Below, one piece after another: positions 1 through 11,782 of a stretch of 64,000 nucleotides of DNA. Under the pieces are notes generated by a model that had not been told where the DNA came from, did no database searches, and was given only the letters and a program-made list of their open reading frames with translations. Origin of the DNA: Saprospiraceae bacterium (lineage in GTDB: Bacteria > Bacteroidota > Bacteroidia > Chitinophagales > Saprospiraceae); assembly GCA_016710115.1 (NCBI GenBank), contig JADJLN010000001.1, positions 124,001 through 188,000 of the forward strand, in the 5' to 3' direction. Every line of letters begins with the position of its first letter. Within the stretch, counting starts at the first letter, position 1. The translations under genes and the position numbers were made by a program.

Positions 1-1054
1 TTGTACACATATACCTGCTTCAGGTCTGCATCGCTGGGTAGATAGCTGTCTGGTGTCTTCCATTTTGTGTCAACGATGATCACGGCTTCATCCTGTCCTT
101 CTTTTCTGGATAAAACAATATCCGGCTTAATGACCTTTTTCCTTTGTTGGTCAGGCAGGTGCCAAAAGTCTTTCTGTCGTTGACGGTGAATGCTCCAAGT
201 AGGATAGGCCTTCGCGAGTGTAGCCCTTGCACGCCGATAGACATACTCTTCCCACAGCTGATTCATGTCAAAGAGGATAGCCAGCACATGATTGCGGCCT
301 CCCCGCACGTCCGGACGATAGTTGAGTAACAGCATAGCGGCGATTTCGATGGCCGATTTGTAGCGCTCCGTCTTCCGGTCATAGGTCAGGTTTTGAAAGG
401 TCCGTAACGTCACGGGCATATCCGGCAAGTCGGGAAAATCAAGCAGCAGGCGGCCCAGTTTGTCTTTCAACAAGGGACTGTTCGTGAACCTTGGAACCCC
501 CGCAAGGCCTTCAGCAGGATACGATTGAAAATGTTATCCCGGTCATAGATGGTGTGCTCGGTGTAGAACCGTTCCTGATGGACTACGTTCCGGCTCATAT
601 GCCCGGCGAATTTCAGCTTTCCCTTCAAAGCGAACAAGTTTCCTTCCTGCTGCCGGTATTTTTTCACCAGGCCCTCATGCAACAGGCGACCGCAGGCGTC
701 GAGGTACATGTCCAGGTAGGCATCCAGAATGTTGTTGTGCTTCAACCGTAGCGATGCATCCTGATGAGCGTATACCTGCATCCAGTGGCATTCCCGGAGC
801 ATGTCGAGAAGAACAGTCTGCCATTGACCTTCACTTAATTCGCTACGATCAACCTTTGGCAAGATTTCAATCGTCAGGTTATCAACCTGCATAACACCGA
901 CATATTGGTTGAACAAGACTCCATTGTGCAGGGTAGTAAAAAAGCGGTTTCCCTTGTCCTGGTTGTACCTGGCAAGCGCTTCCCAGTGACTTTTCTTGAA
1001 TCCTTCCTGGTCAATCAAAAGCTTAGTGTATTCAAACCGTTGTATCAGTTTCAT
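1..1054 (-). CDS. mcrC: McrC-type subunit of a 5-methylcytosine restriction system (frameshifted, 3' end off window)
   Basis: McrC is the nuclease partner of the McrB GTPase in modification-dependent restriction. The N-terminal ~190 residues read in one frame from the ATG at 1054 (LIQRFEYTKLL; LTIEILPKVDRSE). They stop at 467, but the protein resumes in another frame from about 500 to position 1. That second part carries a PD-(D/E)xK pattern (KPDIVLSRK, then IIVDTKWK), which is the expected nuclease core. Adding one G to the G-run near 498 joins the two parts, so an indel error is likely. The start overlaps the end of mcrB by 23 bases, indicating translational coupling. The C terminus lies beyond the left edge. 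Family assignment is secure; functional integrity is not. Confidence 0.85.
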
Positions 1055-3326
1055 TAGCCTTGCTCCTGGGTGAATAAATGCTAATAAAGTCCTTCGCTTG
1101 CCAGCCTGATATTCCTTTCTCCTTGTCCTCTTCGGCTTCTTTCAACTTAAAAACCTGCTGGTCTGTATAGGTACTAGCCAAATCAGAATTCTTGTTAAAA
1201 TCAGCGAAACCAGAGGAACCCATGTATTCTTTAGCGTTCTGCACACTTACAAACCCTGCCCCCAACACCAACCCTATCTTCTCATAATCATTGTAAAAAA
1301 ACTCCTGCAACAACGGCAGTATTTTGTCCTTAAAGGCTGCTTTCAAGCCTTTAAAATCCTTCACGTCCCACAACCAGGCATGACCAATGGTGTGATCGGC
1401 ATCGAGCAGCACTTCCAGGCGTTGGTTGATAGTGGTGAGCATCCGGTTCAGATCGATACCTTCTACTGTCATACCGAGTTTATCTGGCTCCGGCTGCATG
1501 TGCCTGAAAGCAAAGCGCCTGCGCAATGCGGTGTCCAATGCCTCTACACTACGGTCAGCAGTGTTCATGGTGCCGATGAGGTAGAGGTTGGAAGGCACAG
1601 AAAAAGGTTTCTTTGAGTAAGGCAATGTGATCGATAAGAATTCCCTGCCACCTTTTCGCTTATCATCTTCAATCAGGGTAATCAACTCACCAAAGATTGA
1701 TGCTATATTGCCTCGATTTATCTCATCGATTATGAGAACATGATTGGTGGACGTAAATGATATCGGATTTGCATTTATAAAAAATCCTTCTTGACCAAAT
1801 GAGAATACATTCCATATATAGTCTGTTGAGAAAACTGCCTGCCATAAATCTGGTCAACTGGTATGCTAATATTCTTAGCTAGCCACCAACTCTTCGAAAG
1901 TGCTTATAATAGATAGTTGAATGATAATCATAAAAATAATTTCCTTCAATCATTCCAATAGCTCGTGCTTTCAGATTTCCATCGGAAATAAAAACAATAT
2001 CACCTACTTTCATTCCAAAAATGAAGCATTTGACTGCAGATATTTCATAAGATGATTGAGACCCTCCATGCTCTTCCAGAAGTTTGCCTATTTCTCCTTC
2101 GTCCTTCGCACGATTGTAGTCAATCTCTTGGCCCCAACCCAGTGCAATACAATTGTTTTCAAGGCAATACTCATAAATGATCTGGTCGTCTTCATTTGCA
2201 GTATTCCCTAAAGACATTTTAAAGAACTGCTTCTTGTCCAGATTGTCTATGATCTGCTTATCGAACATCATCTGTTTGGACTCTGAACTAAAGGATTGAT
2301 AGCTTTCTGCACGTACAGACATCATTTTGAAAATGCCATCCTTAATCTCGTAATTCAGCACTTTTTGCTCCCCCAATTCACTAGACGGACTCCCATCTTT
2401 CCCATCTACCATTATAGGCTTTATACCCTCAATAAAATCTTCGTAGCCAAATGATTGATGAAAGGTTACAAACCCAATTTGACCTCTCTCTTGTAATTTT
2501 TTAAAGGCTTCATTAAGTGATTCTCTGGTAGGATAGATCTCGTTTAATTCCTTCTCGCTCTTGTTTTCGGCAATTTGAACAGCCAGGTTCTTAGTGATGT
2601 AGGTTTTACCAGTTCCTGGTGGTCCGTAGAGGATAAGATTTAAGGGATGATGATTATTGTTCTTGGGGAATTGATCTTCTTCATACATTATGCCACCCTT
2701 TTGTTCCGTCATAGCATCCTTGCTCCTTAATTGTCGATCGGTCATCCACTTTATCATGTTGTCGAACTTTTCCGACTCAATTCTTCCTGCAACCCAATTT
2801 GGATTTCTTTCTTTTAGTTGAGATATTTCACGGTCCACTATCGGTGAAACAAAAAACATTAGTTTATCAATACTATTCAATATATCCTCAAAACTCTTAT
2901 GTTTTGCATATGTGTGCACTTCAAAATACTCCATTTTGTTTGTAAGAGGATTCGCGTCACAATAAAATTCCTCATTTGATAATTTTGAAATATTTCTCGG
3001 AGAATTTTACCAAGTTGTAGTGAAATTATATTTTGTTCCCCTTCTGGTTTTCTGGTATGGTGATACTGGAAATATACTTGCCATTCACCTTTCTTAAAAG
3101 CGCAAATAAAGTCAACTAGATCACCCGAAGATCCAGGGAATCCGACTGGTATATCCCATAGTGTAAAGCCTAAATAATTTGACTTCTCAGTTCCGATAAA
3201 ATAATCTAACGTTGCACCTTTAGAAGGAAGCTTCCTTACTGAAAATGTGAATGTTGAATTCGTTTGATGCTTGGTATAAAGATGATCAAAAACGGCCTTT
3301 TCTAATTCTCTATAATCCATGTTCAT
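1032..3326 (-). CDS. mcrB: McrB-type AAA+ GTPase of a McrBC-like system (several frameshifts)
   Basis: This is the motor subunit that drives McrC. It is read in three pieces. The N-terminal ~145 residues (2877-3326) begin MNMDYRELEK. The middle piece (1879-2934) has Walker A YGPPGTGKTY, followed by an inserted domain (FKMSLGNTANEDD to HFRRVGG) resembling the EVE/PUA-like insert of many McrB proteins. The last piece (from about 1800 to 1032) has Walker B LIIDEINRGN and sensor text (LYLIGTMNTADRS). A short A-run near 2935 lacks one base. Two more shifts near 1880 and 1805 bracket the text WLAKNISIPVDQIYG, and the normal stretch between that and Walker B looks shortened. A real deletion is therefore possible in addition to indel errors. 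It lies downstream of pglX in the BREX operon, 29 bases after its stop. Confidence 0.85.
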
Positions 3327-3354
3327 TCTCGTTATTGGATTAATAAATAATAAA

Positions 3355-6300
3355 TTATTTTACCCTTACCTCCCTCTTCTCCTCCAACGTCAAATGCCTG
3401 TCATTTTCCCTTACCTCCCCCCAGTAACTCCCAGGTGGATTCTTTCCCCTGTCTACACCCCACTTCACGTTCGGCTTCTTCCGCAGTAGCCCTCGGCACC
3501 GCTTTCGCCGGACTTCACCTTGGCCTCACTCTGCCGAAGCCAGTCGCCGAGGTAGGTGTAGATAAGTTTGGATAGGTTGTCTTTTGTAAGCTGGTGGTAG
3601 TTGACGATAGCACTGAACCCGTCCCTACGACCATCCCAGATGTGCCAGAGGAAGGGGCGGTGGTGGAACAGCTTGTAGTGCTGCTCGAAAAACTCCTCCC
3701 GAAGCCAGTCTTCGAGACTGGTTTTGCTACTACCCTCCTGGGCGAGTAACTGGACAAGGATCTGGTTGCTCCAGGTGGGACCATAAATGGCTTGCAAGAA
3801 TTCCCGCAGGCGCTCGGCGGCAGCGTGCTCACCGTTTACCGGAGGCAGGCAGACGATGCCGTCCTCGTCGCTGAGGGGATTGAAGGCTTGCACCTCCCTG
3901 ATGAGGCGGCGAGCCTCTTCCGAGAGCTCCATCTCCTCATCGCGCTCGGCGGGCCAGCGGTAGCCGAGCAACCGGGCCAGGGCCACTTGCAGCGGGCGCT
4001 CAGACGACACCGGGTGCCCGTGGAAGAGCCACTGCGTGGGGTCGTCGCTGTACGGCTGCGGCAGGCCGTTGGGGTACAATATATTGTACTTTTCCTCCCA
4101 ATAATCTTTGTCAAACGTTACTGCCAATATAGTTTTTATAGATATGGCAAGACTTGGATCTATTTCTCTTAAGTTATTTTCAAATTCCCCTGAATAAACA
4201 TATGACCAAATTGCGCCCAAATATTCTGGTTTATTTGGAATTATCACTCCACATGCTTGCCCATAAATGTCTCCTTTGTAAAGTGTCCCATTTATACGCC
4301 CGACTAAACCAACCACAACACCTTCCTTCCCCCAGTTTGGCTTGCCGCTGCGCCATTGTTGCGCTTTGTGATTTAAGTGACTTACAGCCTCTGCAAGACG
4401 GAACATAATACCTTGTTCTTCCTCCCAACGCACAATTTGAGAACGTCCAGAGAATTCTGCTGAATTATTAGCTGAAAGTTGGTAAGCTCTCCAAATATTA
4501 CTAAACCTACTCACTTCCCAGAAATATCTGTTAAACATCAAATTATCACCAGCACTTTGTCCATGTAATATTGTAGCGAATTCTGAAAGGAATCCTTTCC
4601 CCATACTGCCATTGACTACAATTCTATGGTCTGGTGATTTAAGATATTCTTGAGTCGATGCTGGGTGAATCTCAAAAGTTTTAAGAGCTGCTGATTTTCC
4701 AAGAGTTGTCTTTTGCTCAGAAACATCAATGTTGTTTATTGAATAATTCTGCAAATCTATTTTGGGCTTATTAAGGATTGACAAACTCACTTTTACGACT
4801 TCACCAGTTATCATTTCAAAAGCACCAGAACCCAAGCGAGCGATAAACCTCAGTGCATTTTGACTCAAGCAACCTTTTCCTCAATGTCTTATACCTTTTT
4901 GATATAGCCAATTTTGAGGTGAAACAACAGCCATAATGCCATGCGAGGATAACGAAATTAAAAACCTGGAAATGAAAACAGTTGCTAAATCATTATCAGA
5001 ATCTGGATATTTTAAAGAACAATAATTATGTAAACTCTCAGATTGCTTATTAAAAACTAAATATGGCACGTTCGTAATAATTAAATATATGACTCAGAAA
5101 GAATCCTACCTGCCTTTGCAACCCCGGCTGCAATTACGCCCCGCTCCACGACTTCCTGGTCGACTTCTTTTTCGAGGGCTTTTGCCAAGTATGGCTGTAT
5201 TTCATCAAAGCTGGCGGTAAAGGCATCGGGCCGGATGGTAGCCGGATCTATCAGGCTGCCCAGTTCCGGTGTCTGATGGAATAGGTCGTAGAGGTTGCCC
5301 ATTCCGTTTTCCAACCGTGCCCGCACATCAGCCAAAGGTTCCTGAGCCACAAGTTTTAGCCAATCCTCTTTTTTGCCCTTGGGCGCAGTGCCACTGCAAG
5401 CAAGGTTCATTTCCGGCAACGGGCGGTATTCGCCACAATATTTCCAGGCGGTGAGCGCCAGGTTGAAGGCGGCTATCTGCGTGCAACGGGGGTCGAGCTC
5501 CAGACCATGTAGGTTTTCGGCGATGACTTTATCGGTGGCTTCCGCTTTGGTCAAGCCTTCTTCGTGCATGCGTAAGGGTGCGAGCACAAGAAATAGCGAA
5601 GCGATGAAATGGCCGGAACCCATGCAGGGGTCGAGGAGGGTGAGTGGAGAGTGGGGCGTGGAGGGTTGAGCGTGGCAAGTGCCTGACGGTGTCAGGCGAA
5701 GCCCAAAATTACCGGCGGCTGGAGTTCCGTCGTCCTTCAAACGGAGATAGTCAAACTTCACCGGAGAGGTGACACGTGGATTTCGACTGGTCCACCAGGC
5801 ACCGATGGTGTTGTCGATGAGAAAGTGCACCATGTACGGCTCGGTAAAAAGCTGGGTGACCGCAGGCAGGCGTGCACCGTCGATCTTGTCGCCACTGGCA
5901 TTGATGGCGGCTTTGGCATCGTTCTGCCAGAACTGGTAGACCCAGCCGAGGCTGTCGTCGGCGGTGAAGGTATGGTTAGGCACCTGGTCGAGCAGGGTTT
6001 CCAGTTTGATGCGGTCTTCAGTAGCGAAGTGCACCTGCATCAACGGGTCATCGGGTCGGAAGATGGCGGGCAACATCCGGCTGGCATAGGCGGCGGCAGC
6101 CTCCCATTTGTCCACGTAGCCTTCCTCAGGGGCCAGTTCCGCACATTCGGCCATACTCACGGCCACGCCATCGGGGTGCATGAGCAGATGATTGGCTTCG
6201 AGGAATTTGGCGAAGAGCATGCGGTGCCAGTATTCGTAGGCCAGCTCATAGCCGAGTTTGTCCATGTCTTGCCGCCCGTCCTGGAGAGCATCGCCCAGCA

Positions 6301-6482
6301 GCCGGGCCTTGTACCGCAGTCGATTGCGCAGTGCCCGCTGGTCGGGCGTCATGTGGGCGTAGGGCTCTGCCTCATCTACCGCCGGGGTGCAGGGCATGCC
6401 GGGCGCCGGTTTCGGCCAACTTACGTGCGCTGACGACAACGGATTCGAGGGCGGAACGCTGGGCAGAGGTCAGAACGGGCAT
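3355..6482 (-). CDS. pglX: BREX adenine-specific DNA methyltransferase PglX (frameshifted)
   Basis: PglX methylates host DNA so that BREX spares it. The reconstructed protein is about 1,040 residues, within the usual range. The N terminus (MPVLTSAQRSALE, from 6482) is joined by a shift near 6400 to a long frame carrying SAM motif I (LDPCMGSGHF) and HGLELDPRCTQIA. The catalytic motif is TNVPYL, a form of NPPY seen in this family, at about 5060. A missing T near 5078 and a compensating pair of indels around 4865-4880 separate it from the C-terminal target-recognition part. The final segment, after a shift near 3490, ends in a characteristic tail (KWGVDRGKNPPGSYW) with its stop at 3355. It lies between brxC and mcrB, 59 bases after brxC. 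Confidence 0.88.
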
Positions 6483-6541
6483 CAGAGACGGGGTTAAGGG
6501 TTCATCATTGCTGGTATCGGATCAGGACAGGACAGCATCGG

Positions 6542-9500
6542 TTATTTCAAGATGACAGCGCTGGCATCCCGGAGGGCTTCTTCCATCCGGGTTTTCAGCG
6601 ACTGCAGATAGGTATCCAGTTCTGCCTGGGAGGTGATGGTCATCCGCGGCAGAACGAGGGTTTTCGCCTGAGGAGCCAGAATGGCCACCGCCTCGTCGAC
6701 ACAAGCCTGAAACTGGCCCGACAGGGCGGCGATCCGGGTCTGCCACCCAGGCAGGGAGGTATGGTTCAGCTCATTCAATAAGCCTCGGGCATCCAGAGGT
6801 TGGAGATCCGGTTTTTCAACAATTGGTGGCGGGCGAGGATGGGAGTGTTTCTGCTCGGGGGTGAGCCGGCTGAAATACTCATTGGCCTGGAGCCATTCCA
6901 TTTTCTGTGTGTAGATCTGGAGGTACTGCTCTTTGAGCTGGTTGAGCCGCTCCTTCAACAGGGCGGTGAGGGCATCCAGCCGGGGTTGGATGAGATCGGG
7001 CTCGTGAAAGAGCAACCGATCCTGACGGATGGCTTCACATTCCGACCGGATGTCATCTACCTCGCCCTCCACCGGCGCATGTTCCATCAGTTCGGACAGC
7101 AATTTCCAGGCAGGCAGTCGCTGCAGGGCCAATTGTTCCCTGTGGTGCCAATCCTTCTGGTGGGCCTTCAGGTCCTCCTGCTGATCCAGGATGCTCAGCA
7201 GACGTTCATTGCCATCGAGATTCTCGATGTCGCCGAGAACTGACATTGATCGGTTCGGGAAACGGCGCATCACCGCTTGGCCGGGTGGCCAGCGCCAGCA
7301 TGTCGAGTAGGCGTTCGACGCACTGAATTCCCTGACTGGGTTGACAGGAGACGCCTGCTTCCTGATAGGTAAGCTTGCGCACCTTGATCTTGCCGCTGGC
7401 GGAGGGTATGCATCTCCTTTTGAAGCCGGCGCCCCTATTTTGGATTGGGAGGTTGCTTTCGCCGTAGGTATGCTCCGAACGCCACTCAGGGCTCGCGATG
7501 ATGGCATCGATGGCATCCCGGCTCCAGCCATAGGGGGCCTTCTACGAACTGGTTGCGAATGTCTTTACCGGTTTTTGGTTGATTGCCCATGAATCGCAGG
7601 ATGTCGATGGCCACCGGATCTGTGGGGTCTTTTCAGCCGATCCGTCGAGGGCATCGGCTCTCCGGCCAGGGCCACCGGTCGGGCCTTGTCCCAGTCCTTG
7701 TAGTCGGCTTTGCTTTGAATTCGGGAAATTGCCGGTCAGCCAGACTGCGCAGCGCATCGTCAATATTGTCGCGAATGGACCCGGCCTGGACCTGGTTGCC
7801 CCCGGCCAGGTAGATATCCGCCTCGGTGCAAATGCGATCGCGCAGATCATCGATGGCCAGGTCCGCCAGCTTCATGCGGGTTTCCATGGCTTTTCGGGCT
7901 TGCTGGGCTTCCGGCGAGGAGGGCAACCCCTTCTTATCCAGGGTAAACCTGGCTGCCAGATATTTCACGATCTCACTGCGCAGTTCCTGATCGCGGGCCT
8001 TGCCTACGAATGCATAGGCCAGCGGGGCATCAGCACCTTCTGCACGGATCTCGTTCAACACCAGGGTCTCACTTTCATTCCACCCGTCCCTCAACCACAG
8101 GTGGAGTTTGTTTTCGGTATTGGGGCGTTCCGCTTTATCCCAGATATCAAAGTCCCGTTTCTGCCGGGATTGGCCCTGGAGGATATTGACGCTCCGGTTT
8201 GCGCCGAGAAGGACAGGTTCCTTCTCGACGCAGGCTGGATCAGATCTTCCCCGCTGTTATTGAGTTTCACAGCCTGGGCGATGTACTCCTGCTCCCATTC
8301 TGAGCCTGCCTTGGTCTGCAGTTTGAATTCATCATTGACCCGCATCAGGACCTGGTCCTCGTCAGCCAGCTTATGGATGAGTCCTTTGACCTGGTTCCGG
8401 AATGCGTCCGAGGTTTCATTCAGATCGGCAATGAGCAGGTCGGCGATAGTGGCTTCGTCCGATTTGAGCCGGCCTCCCTGAAGATCATCCGGCAGTTGGC
8501 TGAGCAGAAAGATGATACTGAGGATACGGCCTTCGAGAAGACCATCGCCCCCTTTGGCCTTGCGTTCCAGGATCAGGTTGTTCGTTTCATTGAGCAGCAG
8601 GGCGTTTTGCAGGAGTTGCTGTTGCTTCTGTTCAAAGATGAAATCGGCTGGTACGATGTGGCCCATCTCCTGATCCGCCACGGCTCGATGCTTTATCCAC
8701 GACGGAGCTGACTGCGCAGCTGGCCGGCCGTGCCGGCCGTGTCGATGATCTGGAGAACCTTTTCCAGAACTTCTGGTTGAGGGGAGGATGGGATAGTCGG
8801 CCACCAGAGGGTCCGGTCGGCGGCCCGGTAGCCGAACTCGGTGCCCAGCAAAGTTGCGGCTGATCTCGAGCCAAATTCTCCAGCTTGTCATTGAGGTCTC
8901 CTATGACGGACGGTTTCTTCTCCAGGACGGTTTTTCGGGTCACTGTTTCCACATCGGTGTCAGAAAGGGACACCTTCACTGAAAACCGATCAATGAGGGG
9001 TTGCAATTGCGGGGTCTCGGCCAGTGCGCTTTGTCCCGTACCGATCAGAAGGAACTTGCCGTCAAAATTGCTGCTGACATCCTGGGCGAGATTCTGGAGA
9101 TCAATGGTCTTGTTGCCATCCTGTCCGATGAACTGCTGGACCTCGTCCAGCACGATGATCGTAGAGGGGATCTTGTCCCCGAAAAGGAGCGGAAGGGCTT
9201 CATCCCGGATGGCGGAGAGGAATTGGTCCCGGCTGATGGCGTCCACTCGTTTGAAGTTGGCCTTGAAATTTTCTTTGACCTGGGCCTCACTGTCCGCAAA
9301 CTCGGGTTTGAGCTGGAGAACGGCCCTGGCAATCGCAGAGGAGACAAACAGGTTCTCGTATTCCTTTCGGAAATCCTTTCCGCTTGCCTCCACCAGGGTT
9401 TTCAGGTCGTCATAAATGCCTTCTGGATGGCCCAGTATACAAATTTGAAATGGTGATACAGGGGAGGCAGGCCCATGGCATTGAAGAACAGCTGAAGAAA

Positions 9501-9947
9501 GGAATACCGGATATCAGCTGATGGAAAGTCCTTCAGTGTGCCCCGGACGGCCAGGCGGCCATGGATCTTCAGCTTCAGTTCCAGCTCCTGAAAGAGGTCG
9601 GTGATATCCTGGGGGAGTGGTTTCAGGGTGCGGGCTGAATCGCCATTGGGAAAGGTGAAATTCTCCCAGAGATAACTGATGATCTTCACCAGGTGGGACT
9701 TACCACTCCCGAAGAATCCGCTGACCCAGACTGCCGGTTGCCTGGGTTGATCAAAATGCTTCAGGTAGGTACTCAGAATGCGATAGATGCCCGCCTGGTA
9801 TTCTCCTTCGCAGACGAAGGTTTTCAGTTCGTGCCGGATCACCCTGAGGCCCTGATCATCCGTTTGGGAGGTATTGATCTCCACCACCCCGTCATTGAGC
9901 AGGTTGTTCTCGTCGGGATGGAGGGTGAAGAGGTCTTTATTTTTCAT
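6542..9947 (-). CDS. brxC: BREX P-loop ATPase BrxC/PglY (frameshifted)
   Basis: This is the large ATPase common to BREX systems. The reconstructed length is about 1,130 residues. The N terminus (MKNKDLFTLHPDENN) is followed by Walker A SGFFGSGKSH near residue 70. A Walker B-like stretch TIIVLDEVQQFIG occurs further on, with an ATPase sensor region GKFLLIGTGQSAL. The middle and C-terminal parts (FEQKQQQLLQNAL; KVRKLTYQEAG; coiled stretches to ASAVILK) continue in alternating frames. Breaks lie near 9400, 8750, 8200-8090, 7650, 7530 and 7240. Twelve bases separate it from brxB. Several indels in one gene mean that either read errors or genuine inactivation must be considered; the protein-level continuity is good. 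Confidence 0.88.
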
Positions 9948-9959
9948 GGATCAATCGGT

Positions 9960-10505
9960 TCAAGTGGTAATAGGCCTGGCCAGGTAACTCCAACCGTCCC
10001 TGGCATTGAGCAATCGATATTGGTTCTTGGAGAATTCTCCCGGAAAGAAGATCAGCATTCGGCCCCGCAGGTTGGCAGCACTGCTGATCAAGAGATCCGA
10101 AAGCCGGCCAAAGCCGTAAAGAGCAGAAACATCCCGGACGGCTACGACCGTTTGTTCATCGGCACCAAGTTGGTCCATCTGGCCCTTGACATAGTCAGCG
10201 ACAAACTGTTTGAAATCAGTTTCCAGCTGATCGGTCAGGGCGTCGGGATCTCTCAAAGTATTCGTCCCGGTAGGCGTGGCTAGCCATCCATTGGGGAAAG
10301 CAGCTTTTCAGCGAAATGGAGGCCCAGCGTTTCCCGGCTTTCAATGTTGCTGTTTCAAAATCGCCGGTCCTGAGGTCCACTTTGCGTTGTTCCGTGGGGG
10401 TCGTACACCAGAAACCATACTCGTTCCTGCCCGGACAGGGTGCCCACCAGGGTTCGTTGACCACCGGATGTACGCCTCCAGCAGACTGTCCACTTTAGAT
10501 GCCAT
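9960..10505 (-). CDS. brxB: BREX protein BrxB (DUF1788-like, frameshifted)
   Basis: This is a small BREX component of unknown biochemical role. The C-terminal half reads LRGRMLIFFPGEFSKNQYR then LLNARDGWSYLA, a signature of the DUF1788 family. The N-terminal part starts at ATG 10505 (KVDSLLEAYIRWS), passes through a second frame (QERVWFLVYDPHG) and a third (KVDLRTGDFETATLKAGKRW, SHAYRDEYFE). Three or more indels are thus needed. The start codon overlaps the stop of the upstream gene, as is common in brxA-brxB pairs. The order brxA-like, brxB, brxC, pglX is the typical one. Confidence 0.82.
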
Positions 10506-11262
10506 GGATATCCAGTTTATTCAAAAGATGATCGAACGAAATGGATGTCACTTCGCCTGCACTGTTATACTGGAGAAGGTCTCGTTTGGTTGCCTCATAA
10601 GCCAGGGCCCTGATCTGGTCCTGGCTGAGCCCCAGAGCCTTCACCCAGGGACTATCGAGAATGAACTCACCCCGCTTGCCGGCCAGATAGGCCAGCAACA
10701 TGGCAAAGCTGATACAGGTGTGGGTGATTTCTGGTTGGGTCCGAATGTTTTTCACCTTACCTGTTATGAAGCCTGCCTGCTTCCAGGAGCTGGCCAGATT
10801 CTGAGCCACAGACCGCAAGGTCTTGGGTGAAAATCGCTGTGGGTGGAGTTGTTCCAATTGGTCTTCAAACTTCTCAACGGCCACCCTCTCTCCCAGGGCT
10901 GTTCGATGTACGACTGAAATACTTTCCTCCAGGAGGTAATCCCTCCCCAGGGCATAAATAAGAGCCAGGATGGGTTGCTCTTCGGTTCCCGCTTGACCCC
11001 AGAAGTAGGCAAAGGCCTTGAAGTCAGGTCGATGAAGATCAAAGCCATACAGATTGGTCAGCAAGCGGTTGGTCTTGGCCTGATTGGTCCTGGTGGTCTT
11101 GCTGATGACATTGTCATCCAGGGAGGACAGGTATGCGCCTCCATGCCTTCCGTGGTCCATGATGCGAGCCAACTCGGCAAACATGAGGGTTCGGCTGGTG
11201 TGGATGGTCCGCTTGGGCTCCTTACTGATCTTCTTCATAACTGACGACGTTTCCAAATCCAT
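10495..11262 (-). CDS. First gene of the BREX operon, BrxA-like (DUF1819-like)
   Basis: An intact 255-residue soluble protein. The C-terminal half (SPKTLRSVAQNLASSWKQAG, then LAGKRGEFILDSPWVKALGL) ends in a winged-helix-like unit (DLLQYNSAGEVTSISF). This resembles, from memory, the DUF1819/BrxA fold in which a helical body precedes a wHTH. Its position directly upstream of brxB with a start/stop overlap fits brxA. The N terminus (TSRTLMFAELARIMDHG) is less familiar and could belong to another operon-leading BREX protein. Two in-frame starts are possible (11262, or MKKISKEPKR at 11238); neither has an obvious ribosome-binding site. It is one of the few intact genes of this operon. Confidence 0.55.
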   Translation of the reverse strand: MDLETSSVMKKISKEPKRTIHTSRTLMFAELARIMDHGRHGGAYLSSLDDNVISKTTRTNQAKTNRLLTNLYGFDLHRPDFKAFAYFWGQAGTEEQPILALIYALGRDYLLEESISVVHRTALGERVAVEKFEDQLEQLHPQRFSPKTLRSVAQNLASSWKQAGFITGKVKNIRTQPEITHTCISFAMLLAYLAGKRGEFILDSPWVKALGLSQDQIRALAYEATKRDLLQYNSAGEVTSISFDHLLNKLDIHGI

Positions 11263-11782
11263 GAGATCCTGGGTTGGAGGTACATCGATCTGTCTTCGCC
11301 CCCAAGTTCGTGATAAAGCTATCGCTATCCAAGTGCGGGGGAAGGTGCATCATGAGGAAGACAAGAAATGAGATCAGAAGACGCAGCAGGCAGGTACCAG
11401 TTCGATGAATACATTATAACTGGAAAGGTGCAAAATGATTGCACTACTGTGAAGCAATTTTGGATCAAGTATGAAGCACAATTTTGGACAACATCATTGA
11501 GGTCTTCCCATCCAGGAGATCTCCATCTTCCCAAATGCAAGGGGAAGAAATATCTCTGATTCAGACATCAATGCTTAAATTTTAAAGAGGCAATACTTAT
11601 ATTTGGCTGTTTACTATAGATGGTATCCATATCTTTAGCTTAAAGGGGTCAGGATATGGCATAAGTATTGTTATATCATCACAAAGGCTTGGTATACAAC
11701 TACTTTGAAGGCCATTATATGATATAAGTAGTGACTAAGGATTATTTAGAAGCGCTGATAGGAAATACATAATTGCTAGGCT
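11263..11782. promoter_or_regulatory. Divergent intergenic region between the BREX operon and the GTPase cassette
   Basis: These 520 bases separate two divergently transcribed operons and should hold both promoters. Base composition drops sharply to AT-rich after about 11580. A near-repeat of TGAAGCA followed by ATTTTGGA occurs twice within 11450-11490. I see no clear BrxR-type regulator gene and no convincing Bacteroidota promoter match. Short open frames here lack coding character. Confidence 0.4.

Noticed and set aside
4865..4883. In-frame stop splitting pglX into two genes
   Set aside because: A pair of compensating indels restores conserved text (LRKRLLESNALRFIARL-like) across the stop, so one gene is more likely.
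5825..9456. Long plus-strand frames opposite pglX and brxC
   Set aside because: They are antisense shadows in GC-rich coding DNA; the minus-strand proteins have clear motifs.
11325..11559. Short frames upstream of the BREX operon (possible BrxR)
   Set aside because: No helix-turn-helix or other family text on either strand.
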